DNA of 64,000 nucleotides from Arcuatula senhousia (taxonomy: Eukaryota; Mollusca; Bivalvia; Mytilida; Mytilidae), in NCBI GenBank assembly GCA_963971305.1, contig OZ020307.1, forward strand, positions 61,501,702 to 61,565,701, read 5' to 3'. The translations under genes were made by a program, and so were the position numbers. The notes beneath the pieces are model-generated. The model was not told the DNA's origin. It did not search any database and saw only the letters and a program-made list of their open reading frames with translations. The stretch's first letter is position 1. Each line of letters begins with the position of its first letter. Of this stretch, positions 36,554 to 46,725 are shown in pieces.

Positions 36554-36707
36554 CTTTCCACTGCCAAAATTCTCCACGGTGTCGGCCCACGCTGCCGCTG
36601 CCCCTGGGACCGTGACACCATGGCCGTGGTTGGTAGGAAACGGAGAATTCTCGCTGTATCCCTGCTTTTCCAAAAGATCCAGTGTCAAGTTAGATGGACT
36701 TCTTCCA
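36554..36707 (-). CDS. GGT-like: GGT (YwrD-like) exon C, VPGAAAAW block
   Basis: A 154-nt exon with acceptor ...AAACTAG and donor GTATGT, starting with the third base of the Ser codon and ending in phase 0. It encodes GRSPSNLTLDLLEKQG, then HGHGVTVPGAAAAWADT and ENFGSGK. The V-P-G-A-x-x-x-W segment and the F-G-S-G-K ending are characteristic of the GGT large subunit. The next family residues (L-T-L-x-x-I-L-x-P-A) are found at the start of exon D, so the order is right. A longer unrelated reading frame on the same strand (36226-36621) overlaps this exon in another phase and is not coding. Confidence 0.92.
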
Positions 36708-37050
36708 CTAGTTTAGAAAATTAATAAAGTATAAGTACTTTGATGTATCATCTGTTAAAAGTGGTTGGCATATTTTCTAGACTTTTTACTGCAAACGTGG
36801 CTTTATTACAAAACTAAGGCCAGACAGTATTAATTAGGTTATCATCGAACATCATCTTATTCTTACTATATTTGGAATTTTCAACAGTTTCTTTTGAGAG
36901 ACGGTGGAATAATATGATACATGAGTGCTGCTGACAGGAAAAACTTTTCACAACTCCAATTTATATTTCATACAAAAGAAGGAACGCAATAAAGATTTTG
37001 CAAGTTAAAATAAAGTAGTATTTAATAATTATAAATTTACATAAACGAAC
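36708..37050 (-). other. GGT intron between exons B and C
   Basis: A 343-bp intron with an unusual GTTCGT donor and AAACTAG acceptor. Nothing else visible. Confidence 0.8.
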
Positions 37051-37204
37051 CTTCCATTTAGGCCTTTTACTGTTTTTGTCTTCGAGTCATAAAAGAGACA
37101 GAAAGCATCACCGCCAATACCAGTGGAACATGGTTCGGTTACATTCAGCGCCGCCGCCATTGCTACTGCGGCATCAGCGGCATTGCCACCTCGCTTTAAT
37201 ATAT
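37051..37204 (-). CDS. GGT-like: GGT (YwrD-like) exon B, Gly/Ala-rich GGT signature
   Basis: A 154-nt exon with acceptor ...CATGTAG and donor GTTCGT. It carries the strongest family signature in the window, [20 protein letters not shown] followed by [15 protein letters not shown] and LNG. This Gly/Ala-rich block near the N terminus of the large subunit is diagnostic of gamma-glutamyltransferases. The last two bases (AG) join the first base (T) of exon C to make Ser, giving the family string LNGSGRSP across the junction, which independently supports the join. The donor GTTCGT is weaker than usual (no A at +3), but no alternative GT keeps the conserved reading. Confidence 0.93.
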
Positions 37205-37714
37205 CTACATGAAAAGTATTCAAAACGGATGAAGGTAGATATTTTTATTGCATATTCAAGAGTGCAGTGAGGATAGATTCCAATAAGTTTTGGGTTCATA
37301 TTTTCAGTAGGTAGGTTCCATGTCTTGGACGATCTTTCAAATGAATGAACAGTAGATGCTAAATTGAATATTTGTTTCGTTCATCTTAAACTGAGTATTA
37401 TAAGACTTCAACCTTATGCATAAGTCATGTTACGGAATCGTAGAATGATTCTCCCATGGGGAGCCTCAGTGCAAATGTTGTGGAAAAGGGGGTGTTTTTT
37501 TTAAACTGATAACATGTATGCCTGTTTTATAAGTTAGATTAGTTCAATGTACACATTTCTTTAGAAACCAATATATTTGGGAATTAATAAACAGTGTTAT
37601 ACATTTGTACATGCAAGGAAAAGGCAAATAAGTCTAATGAATAAAATATTTTAAAACCCAGTGGTGTCAAAATTTAGGACGACGGATATTTTCATGATAA
37701 AAGTTTGTATTTAC
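37205..37714 (-). other. GGT intron between exons A and B
   Basis: A 510-bp intron with GTAAAT donor and CATGTAG acceptor. No recognisable repeat. Confidence 0.8.
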
Positions 37715-37791
37715 CTATTCCAATTTGTGATGCAAGCGGTTGAGTAGATGCAACACATCCATTTGAGCACACTATCGGAGAACGCCTCGAC
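37715..37791 (-). CDS. GGT-like: GGT (YwrD-like glutathione hydrolase) exon A
   Basis: First recognised coding exon (77 nt) of a gamma-glutamyltransferase-family gene. It is bounded by an acceptor ...TTATAG and a donor GTAAAT. It encodes about 25 residues containing RRSPIV and ASTQPLAS, matching the N-terminal segment of YwrD-type enzymes (R-R-S-P then V-A-T/S-x-Q-P-L-A). One base is left at each end, and the last G pairs with AT of the next exon to give Asp. The start Met must lie in a further upstream exon that I did not find between 37792 and 40000. Family knowledge: these enzymes cleave the gamma-glutamyl bond of glutathione and related compounds. Assignment of the exon is by motif and phase; the boundaries are read directly. 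Confidence 0.85.
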
Positions 37792-39489
37792 CTATAAGAA
37801 ATATCAGTTGACATTGCTTATTTTCCTTTTTCAACTGTTTAAGCCGTTTATTTGTTTACATCCACGTTAGAGGCCCATACGGGGTACGAAATACGAAATA
37901 GATGATAAACCTTAATGGTTATTTTACTTGAATATATTTCCTCTAACATTTAAATTTATAAGTCATTCGAATAAAATTAAAATAAATAGAATAAATGATA
38001 ATGCAGTGGTATTGTGAAATAAACATGATATAACTGCATATGCCATTCATTCTGGTCATTATCGACTAAAAAATCGACCCAAACGCTATAATAGAGAAGG
38101 GGTCGATTTTTTCTGAAGTGGGGTCAATTTTTTTAAGTCGATATAAATGACCAGGATTCAAGCCCCTGTGATGCCATTGACAAGAATTCATTTCATTTTG
38201 TTTTAGTTTATCTTCGCTTTTTGTTCGTTTGGTTATGTGTCATACATTTCATAGTTTAGTTTAAAAATATATTTTATAAGATAAAATAGATCAATCACAT
38301 GTAAACAAGAATTAACCTAAAAATAAAGTCCTCTCCTACATTTAAAGTTTTGGAACACATGCTAATATAAGGTTTGGGTCTGTTTACGCCAAGTAAACCG
38401 CGTCTGCTTTTAAAATATTAGTCGATAGATGCTTCTTAGCTAGCTGTCAATAATTGGGCTTTCTGTATAACGTCTCTGGTGTTGATTTGTTTCTTAGGTT
38501 CTCTCTAGTTTAATTTCAAACGCTTATGATTGACACACTATGAGTTGGTTTATTCTGTTAATTTATCAATTGGTTGAATGTTGGACACACAAAATAAGTT
38601 AAACCCTGACACATTTCATATTTGCCCACCGAAGGCCAAAAGTTTGTCGAGCCGTTTAGTATGCACCTATTTATTTTCAATTGGTTATTAATATCAGCAA
38701 AGAGTATGCATATTACAATTAACTTTGATCCGTGGGGCCATGGGACATATTGCAGGGCGAGGAGCAACAACCCCATCGGGGACGGCTGGATGTTTTCCTT
38801 TGCGGATTTTAAGATGTTGTTGTTATGGCGGTTATGGCACGTAGTGGACATGTATAACATACCAAATTAGTATTACCAATTTCTAAAACTCGGTCAAATA
38901 AATATCGGAATAGCAGTATACTTTTGTCAAAACCACAAATAAGTTGTACATTTTACAGACGAAATGACAAAATGAAAAAATAACATTTATTTCAAAGCAC
39001 CTGCTTTCCATCTGCTCAAATGTAAAAACAATTATTTTTCCATTAGTATTTCAAAACTTATACTGGCAAGGAATACGTGCATTTGTCGCCGGCTAGGTTG
39101 TTGTATTTCAATTCTGGATGATCTATATATTTGTAACTCGGAAAGAAACCCTGCATTTAGTAATATCCTTTTACAATCTGGTATCAGGTTATATGAATCA
39201 ATATTTAAGGCCATTGTTTCCTTGAATAATGTAAAATTGTTTGGACTTGCAAATATAAAACCATTTCCTAGAATATGATTTTATGATTTTATATCCCACC
39301 TCTGAATGTTTACAGCAGAGAGTCTGCCACATAATAATACATTTACCTATGGTACCGAAATGGGCTTTTCATATTTGAAATAAACAATAATAAGAAATGA
39401 ACTTGTGGCAAATCTATACTTTTAGTGTTCTGCTTTTAAACTTTTTTTGTCAAAACAGCAAATCATTTCAAAATATTTTTTGTTATATT
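37792..39489. other. DNA upstream of recognised GGT exons
   Basis: Expected to hold the first GGT exon and promoter if the gene starts nearby, but I could not identify a Met-bearing exon, TATA box or CpG island. Contains a small hairpin element at 38052-38154. A GC-richer block at about 38725-38865 is open on both strands but matches no family that I know. Confidence 0.4.
38052..38154. mobile_element. Small hairpin MITE (CTGGTCATT ends)
   Basis: CTGGTCATTATCGACTAAAA at the left is inverted at the right as TTTTAAGTCGATATAAATGA-CCAG. An inner pair AATCGACCC / GGGTCGATTTTT extends the stem. About 103 bp, no coding. Confidence 0.65.
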
Positions 39490-40345
39490 AGTCGTAATAC
39501 CGCAGGGGCGGATCCGGATCCAGGGTGTCACCAAATGTCGTAAAATTATAAAGTTCAAGATTGACAACATTTTTTCCATTTAATACATGTGGTTATCAAT
39601 TGAGCCAACACTTTTTAAAACAAAGCTTGTTATTTGATTAAATAAGCCCAATATTATATAAAATATTGAAAGGGGCATATTAGAAGAACTTAAAGAAATA
39701 CATTTGTTTTAAGAAGCAGTAAAATGTCAGAATTCCCTCACAGAATTCTCTCTCTCTGCATGTATTCATTTCTAATAGCCATGAGAAGCTTCGTTAGTTA
39801 GTTTGTAAGCTATCATTTACTCCCAAGCTCCGTGATTTCAGCAAAATCAGGAATATAACAAGTATTAACTGTGATAGCAAACAAGTCACAAAGTCCCCCC
39901 AAACGACACGTATTTGCCACTGTTCTCTTCAGCATGTCAAAAAAAACCTTAATATCAATTTTCATGTAAATCGGAGCACTTTGAAAATTTTGACCCGATT
40001 ATCTCCCTTGAAATCACATTTTTATTTATATCTCGAAAACCATAAATATTGCTTCAATTTTTTTTCATATTATTAAAGAGAATGTTTTGCTCTATCAACC
40101 TACAACATTTTAGAACCCTGCGCACCTAGGTTACCGAGATATTGCAATGTCCAATATTTAGTCCATTTTCCTGTTTCCATGGAAACGGCCGCCATTTTGA
40201 AAATTCCGATTATCGACAAGGCTTCCTTTCATGCCAATCTTTCATCCTGCTAATTTTCATTTTGATATGTTGAGTCTTTTTTTCTAGGATCTCCGGACAA
40301 GTTCACGACTAAGTGGAAGAATCGGAAGAAGAAGAAGAATAATTA
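39490..40345. repeat. Repeat fragments before the solitary 1.5-kb unit
   Basis: 'gcaggggcggatccggatcc' at about 39502 belongs to a common mollusc repeat. From about 39890 to 40345 a repeat-like sequence carries 'tgacccgattatctccctt', 'ttccatggaaacggccgcc' and 'ggatctccggacaagttcac', then a (GAAGAA)n AATAATTAAA tail that abuts the 1.5-kb unit directly. Confidence 0.45.
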
Positions 40346-40347
40346 AA

Positions 40348-41835
40348 AAGTCATTTGTTCAGAGAACAAATGTGAGGTCTTTCCCTGTCTTATGTTTTTG
40401 TTATGGTATTTTATACAAGTACTAAAGACATTTGAGTCACTTTGTTTATGACCAGATGTTGCCAATTATTGTGATATAGGCTCCAGAATGAAGATCAGGG
40501 GGCCTAGTCAGAAAAAGTATGGTTGCTAAGGACTTTTATGTCGGTTGCTATGGACTAAATGTCACTTCCGGTTGCAAAAACTTACATTTAAACTCAGAAA
40601 GTAGTCTTGTTTAAGAATATGTATGGTTGCTATGGACTTTTCATTAAGGTTGCCTTGTTGCTAGGGAATGACCTTGACCCATGACCTTTGACCTCTGACT
40701 CAATTTGTAGCTCTTTGCATTCTGATTCATTTAAGTATACATGTTTACTATACTAGCTGTTATGGTTTTCAAGTTATGGGCAAAAAACGTGTTTCGCGAA
40801 ACTTGTTTTGGCGGCCATTTTGAAACCGTTCGACCGAATCATGTACTGTTTGGGTTCAAATTGTAGGTAATTCAATTCTCTTTCAAATAAACCATATGTT
40901 TTATTCACCATCTTTTATGGTTAAAAAGTTATAAACAAAAATCATTTTAAAAATACGAATCAAGGGCGATAACTCAAAAACGACAAGTTTTACGCTTTCG
41001 CACCTGAAACACTTTTTGTAGATCTCGACATGGCGAACATTTTTCCCATGTATTGTCCGCTTCAATTTTGTACGGTTTAGGTGTTATTTCTTAAAAACTG
41101 TTTACGGTGTCGGCCATTTTGAAAATGGCTGCTTTTAACCATTCGACTTTGGTCTTAAATTGAAGGACTCATAATGACGGTCACAAAAACCCATATGTTT
41201 ACTATATTATCTTTGATGGTTTAAAAGTTATAAGCCAAAAACGAATAAGCCGAAACGCGTCAAAGGCCATAACTCGAAAACTGTTTGTCGTACAGTGTTC
41301 GACCCTTTATATCAAATAAAGGTCTAAATGAGACGAGTATTTTCCTCATTACATGTCTGCTTCAATTTTGTATGGTTTTTGAGCTATACTGCAGACAAGG
41401 TGTACCATGACCTCTGACCTTGAGATTTGACCTTTGACCTTGACATTTTCAGATGTAACATATGTCACCTAGGATGATTGGTGAAGGTCCCAAGTCTCTA
41501 GGACAAACCGTTTTGAAGAAAAAAAATTTGACGAGTCGTGACACTTTTCGGGTCAAAAACGCGTAACCAGGAAGTTGATCGAAAAGCAATTTTTGCGTGA
41601 CGAATTATGACCAGGAGTCTAGCAACATTTTCCCTTCTTCAGATTTTTGATAACGGTTACGGTTTCTGACTTTATCTGCAGACAAGGATTTTGGGTTCCG
41701 GGCAGATAACTCCGTTACTAAAAATAGATCGGTTTCGCAGGCCGACTCAAGTCGAGCCCTGGTAGTGTCGATTAATAGTACTAAGTTTTGTAATGATAGG
41801 TTGCGACACTTTTTTGACATCTGCGGCAGAAAAAA
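40348..41835 (+). repeat. 1.5-kb repeat unit, solitary copy
   Basis: Starts AAGTCATTTGTTCAGAGAAC, which forms a hairpin (CATTTGTTC / GAACAAATG), and ends 'ttttttgacatctgcggcag' plus an A-rich (AAT)n tail. Near-identical to the three tandem units at 60031-64000. It includes two clusters of TGACCT motifs and a palindromic GCCATTTTGAAAATGGC. Only short frames are open, so it is non-coding as far as I can see. Confidence 0.9.
41408..41440 (-). promoter_or_regulatory. DR1-type nuclear-receptor half-site cluster (candidate)
   Basis: On the minus strand: AGGTCAAAGGTCA and AGGTCAGAGGTCA, both direct repeats of AGGTCA with one base between. TCAAGGTCA extended half-sites adjoin them. Another DR1 is at 40682-40694. 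DR1 is the known consensus for RXR heterodimers, HNF4 and COUP-TF. Binding here is inference. Confidence 0.35.
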
Positions 41836-41849
41836 AAATAATAATCATA

Positions 41850-42004
41850 AGAAATACAGTAAGGGTTTCCTTCTGTGGAAGGGAAAGACCTTAATAATAA
41901 TCATAAGAAATACAGTAAGGTCTTTCCTTCTGTGGAAGGGAAAGACCTTAATAATAAGAAACGGTGGAAAAACAATAAGTCCCCAAACTTTGTTTGGGGG
42001 ACTT
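41850..42004. repeat. Hairpins and partial duplication after the 1.5-kb unit
   Basis: Two near-identical segments ('aagaaatacagtaagg(g/t)' then TTCCTTCTGTGGAAGGGAAA) carry an AAGGTCTTTCC / GGAAGGGAAAGACCTT hairpin. They are followed by a hairpin AAGTCCCCAAAC ttt GTTTGGGGGACTT at about 41974-42003. Separated by AATAAT-type simple repeats. Confidence 0.65.
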
Positions 42005-42009
42005 AATTA

Positions 42010-42530
42010 ACAACAAAGTTCCAGACAATAAATTTTGCTACGCCTGACGCCCGCTTCGTCTATTCAGCACTCATCAGATGCGCTCTACCAAAAGTTGAAA
42101 ATGCCAAACACTATATGACTATGAAGAGCATAGAATAATACCCCCAAAAAAATGTCGAACTAGAAACTAAATAATGACTAAGACCAACCTTTGTCTGGAG
42201 TAGGAAGAACCTTAGGGTTTTGACAATTTAAAAATCTAAACGGATAATTTATAGCTTTGATGTGTTCGTCAACACAAAAGTGTTGATGCCGGAGCGGGCT
42301 AACCTCGGGGAATTAAAACTCCACCAGCAGCGCTAACCGTCGCGGATGTTAGAAATATAATTAAGAACAAAGTTCCAGACAATATATTTTGCTACGCATG
42401 ACGCGCGTTTCGTCTATTCAAGACCCATCAGAGGCGCTCTACCAAATGTTGAAAATGCCAAACATTATATAACTATGAAGAGCATAGAACAATACCAAAA
42501 AATGTCGAACTAGAAACCAAATAAACCAAA
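42010..42530 (+). repeat. Dispersed 'tctattcaagact' repeat, best-preserved dimer
   Basis: Unit 1 starts AACAAAGTTCCAGACAATAA at 42010 and runs to 'gcggatgttagaaatataattaag'. Unit 2 starts AACAAAGTTCCAGACAATAT at 42364. Period about 354 bp. Unit 2 stops after 'gaactagaaaccaaataa' (about 42525). Also present at 4236, 5440, 9530, 15860 and (worn) 33905. Confidence 0.85.
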
Positions 42531-44945
42531 TAAGATAAACTTAAAAGGGATGACAGAATTAACATCAAATGATCGTGAAGTGGGGGAAGTGGGGACACAA
42601 GGCCAATCGGGGAAGAGAGTTTTAACTGACACTTGAAAAGGACAAATGGGTAGGATCGGGAAACTTAGTCTCCTAAAGGGGGTCCAACGGGTCTTAGTCT
42701 TATTGACATCGGCAGCAGGGCTCTTCAACGTGAAACATAACATTTTTCCAAACATGCACCACAATGGTTAGGCTTTCTGCATTAGAGCACGACAACCCGT
42801 CATTATGACAAGCTAACCCAAATCCTTCGCAGTAGACTTATCCTTCCCGACAAAAATAGGTCAAGATTAGTGTACGGACCGTAACGAACGGGAACTGGAA
42901 CTGTGAGGAGTTTGAAGCTTTTCATGTTTTTGTCCTAAACAATGAAAACTATTGCAGACAGAGAAAAGCTGATGCTTGCTTAAACCTTCAGCCTATTAAG
43001 CTCTACAAAAGTCTACATTGAGTTGAAGTTGTCAGATGACCCCTTATAGAGGACCCATATGACTTAAAGACCAGCTGAGCGATCCAGACTCCTTTGAGCC
43101 TCTTGTTATTATTCAATATGCGTTTTTTTCTTGCTTTTCATAAGAGGTAATGAAGGACATGAAGCATGTACAGTTCTTTTCGTTCTTTGGTACACAAAAA
43201 GCAAACCTCCCATGAAGGAATTAATTTTCCTCTTACTGAACATTGCCAACGCGACTCATCTCCTTTTAGCAGCATACGAGTATGTTCAATTTTCACTCGA
43301 TATGGCGTGACCATATGCTGTTGGTTGTCCTTTATTGGAGATGTCTTGTATCTCTTTTGTTATGTCTTTTTGTTGAGATAACATGAACAAATTAAAGCAC
43401 CTGCGGCATTTTTTTACCTCTTTATTACAAATTTTGAAATAGTAATAACCTGGAATCATGGGTAAAATTTTCATGAATAAGAATTTAACGGTATCCGTAG
43501 CTCGTGATCCGTAGGCCGAAAGCCAGGGCCGCAAAAGAATGACCGGGATTTCAGACTTTTTACATAACAACGAACGATTTTTCTTGACAACTATCATATT
43601 TCCTTACCTGCAATTATTTTTAGGCAAGCGCCAGCGAAGCCTTATGGAGTCTATAGAGTAGTGATGATTTTCGCGTTTTTTTTCAGTCTAGACGGAGTGA
43701 TCTTCCTGCATCCAGTCTGGAATAAAATGCTTTATTTTCTATATAAATTTTCAATATTTGTTAACATGATATACACTTTTATAAATCTCCATTTGAATCG
43801 GCATTTTATATGACCGGCACGAGTTTTATTTATTCCTTTGCATCTTCCATGAGGAACTATATAGTTAATGGCGATAGAATATACATTATGTATTCATCTA
43901 TTACTTGATTTGTTCGTATAAATATTTCTGTTATTTGATTGGATAATGCAAGGAAAATATCTTCTCCATTCATAAATTCAGTATACAATACACATCATTG
44001 GGACGAGTTCATTTTAATCGAAGGGGTGTTTCAATCGATACCGTTTTAACACGTTACCATTGTGTTCATTAACTTTAAATTTGAGGGCATCTGCATGACG
44101 ATCCTTTCTTCGCTCATTAAAATCATTTTGAACAATATACTTTAATAGAGAATTAATTTATTATAGTTCTTATATATTTCGCTTGCCTTTAAACGCTTTA
44201 GCGCTTTGATTCAATGATTTGAACATACTTTTGTATTTCACCAATATGAGAACATTCCCGCAGGAGATTTTTTCTTCTATCGTCGTATGATGTAACTGCA
44301 GTCTGGTATGGCAAACATTCGAATTTGCCAGTCGTGTCGTCGGAAACTAGTACGTTATGTTTAGAAAAGGCCATTATAGATCTATCGATGAATTATGCAT
44401 AAGTCTAAAGCTAAAATTTTTGACACCTAAAATAATGAGAAAATGTTGTAAACAGAATCCGCTATTTCATAAGTTCAGTCATACGCGTTCAATAATTTTT
44501 GCTATTTTCGATATTCATATTTAATTTTTTTTTCATATTTCAGATGTAATAAACTGCACTATCTCTACCAGGCAGACTCGTCTCCAGTAAAATATTTTTC
44601 TTCCTTAACAACAATTTGGCAGAATTTGGATATGAAAAATCTGAAACGGTAATACTCAAGAAAATTGGTGAATTCAATACACATATATGTCTATTAGAGT
44701 ATCAAGCGAATGTCGCGAAAAAAAAACATGTGTGCATGCATGTAAAGTACGGCTTTTGTGTCATTTAAAATATTTTGTTAAAAAGTTCAAGATGAATATC
44801 TATTTCAGTATTGACAGTTCAGATAAAATTGTCCAGTTTTCTCCGAGATCTGTTATATCTAAATATCGATCCATTGTAAAATCGTCGAATACTTTGCTTG
44901 CTTTATCGAAATGTTCGACAAAATCACTCATTCGCAGGTCCAGAT
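42531..44945. other. Unassigned, repeat fragments only
   Basis: No supported gene. At 42985-43115 there is a tail of the AGCTCAC family ('cagctgagcgatccagactcc' then 'gagcctcttgtta'). At about 43485-43550 there is 'gtagctcgtgatccgtaggccg' and 'agccagggccgcaaaagaatgacc', a phrase known from invertebrate repeats. The remainder is AT-rich and featureless. Confidence 0.45.
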
Positions 44946-44947
44946 TT

Positions 44948-45630
44948 TTTTTATACCCCTCGATTGAAAAGTGGGGGTATATAGGGATAGATAGGGATGT
45001 CCGTCCGTGTGTCCGTGCATCCGTCCGTCCTTCCGTTACACCTCAAGGTACCCATCTCTTATCCGCAACTCCTCCTTGGTGTATTTACATGAAACTTTTC
45101 CACGGTCGTTGTGACATAATGAAGATGTGCGCCTTAATTCTATTTTAAAATTTGATCAAAATAATTTTTAGGGTTTCCTATAGCAAAACATAGACTTAGC
45201 CATTAGTCGACAAGAGGGTACCCATCTCTTATCCGCAACTCCCCTTAAACCCCTTGATGGATTTTCATGAAACTTGCACACAATCTTTGAAACATAATGT
45301 AGATAAGCACCTTTATTTTAAGAATTTGATCAAAATGATTTTAGGGTTTCCTATAGCAAAACATAGACTTAGCCATTAGTCGACAAAGGGGTACCCATCT
45401 CTTATCCGCAACTTCTCCTCAACCCCTCAATGGATTTTCATGAAACTTCACCACAATCTTTGTGATATAATGCAGATGTGCATCTTTTATTTTAAAATTT
45501 GATGTAATTGACTTTTGGGGTTTCCCATACCAAAACATGAACTTTCACCTCCTATTTTAAAACTTGATCTGACTTTTTTTCGTGTGTGGGGGGGTATTTA
45601 TTTGTGAGCTCACAGTTTTTCTAGTTTAAT
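44948..45630 (+). mobile_element. ATACCCC-end core-tandem-repeat element
   Basis: Left end TTATACCCCTCGATTGAAAA, then 'gtgggggtatatagg', then a (CGTCC)n run (44999-45035). The core is three units starting with 'tacccatctcttatccgcaac' at about 45048, 45220 and 45392 (period about 172 bp), each with 'cataatg(a/t)agat' and 'cctatagcaaaacatagactt'. The right end is GGGGGGGTATTTATTTGTGA, then GCTCACAG. The family also appears, inverted and split, at 28110-29690. Confidence 0.8.
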
Positions 45631-46725
45631 TTGAATTTTATGCAAATGTAAAGGGCAAAAGTTAAAATATCTAAATCTAGTTGTTACGAGAAATCAGTTG
45701 GTGTTTTCCCTGATTCATACCTGCATGAGATTTAGATCGAGATCTGGGTTATCCCTCCCCTCCATCCCCATCATGTCCCATTCGAAAAAAGTGTTTACTT
45801 GCTATCCTGTGATCATAGATAAGAACATTTCCAAACACCATACGTGCAAAGTATAATGTAGAAAGACAGAATAGCGTCATATTGATAAGTTTTGAAGCTT
45901 CCTTTAATACTTCTATGCCATGTATGATTAAGTGTCGCCGACAGATGAATCACGTTACCACAACAAAACCCAGATAAACCGCAGTAACCTTAGAAATTGA
46001 AAGCCGGATGCTACGAACACGTGTTTTTATCAAACGTTTGCACTATGTTTTAGTTTTGATGAAAAGACGACTGACCTTCAATGTCCTTTTTGCTGGAGAA
46101 CACGACAACAGATATAGAAATAAAATGTTGTTTAAATTGATAGTTTGTCAATTGCATTTATTCTGTCTCTTGTTATCAATGTTTGTGTTGGTTTCTCAGA
46201 AATTCATCGATCTTCAACTACACTTGACTTGGTATATCATGTCCTATTCCTTTCAATCGTGTTTTAGCAACACTGGTGTGCTAACAAAATTAGAATAACA
46301 TGAGCATCAGATCGGCACGTACCACATTTAGAGACATATATGTTCACCTACCGTCTTCATGTGTCTGCACCGCTGAACATAGTTGGCCAACGTGTGTGGA
46401 GAGTGCCACGCTTCATGCACGCAAAAGACCCCTTTGTGGGCCGCCAAGTAGTCCCTTCCTTTAATTCCCACCCCATCCCATATTTCATATATCATCATCA
46501 TTTCATGTTCATTTTATCATCTTTTTCATGTTCATCGCCTGTAAATAACCTATATAGGGTTTCACGGGCGTAAACTGACACCAACTCACTCACCCACTCA
46601 CTCACTCATGTGGCTGCTAGTGTCAATGACGCACGAAATTATACTTGCAACTGCACCTCGCAGTCTCTTGAAATTTGACGGAGAGCTTATTCGCTGTAAA
46701 TCGGTTTTATGGTTTTCATGTTTTT
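45631..46725. other. Unassigned, with an invertebrate repeat at 46330-46615
   Basis: At 46330-46615 the phrases 'agttggccaacgtgtgtgg', 'cgcctgtaaataacctatatagggtttcacgggcg' and a (CACT)n run resemble a repeat found widely in molluscs. A 96-codon open frame at 46008-46298 has no recognisable motif. Nothing else. Confidence 0.4.

Noticed and set aside
36226..36621. 131-codon minus-strand open frame
   Set aside because: It overlaps GGT exon C in the wrong phase, has no family features and runs into the intron repeat.
38622..38870. GC-richer block open on both strands
   Set aside because: No recognisable protein, no splice signals; considered as the missing first GGT exon, but it lacks the expected short N-terminal sequence.
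44687..45148. 153-codon plus-strand open frame
   Set aside because: Its second half is translation of the ATACCCC element, including the CGTCC simple repeat (VRPSV-type text). The first half has no motif.
46008..46298. 96-codon plus-strand open frame
   Set aside because: No motif, no supporting splice or promoter signals, composition like the surrounding non-coding DNA.
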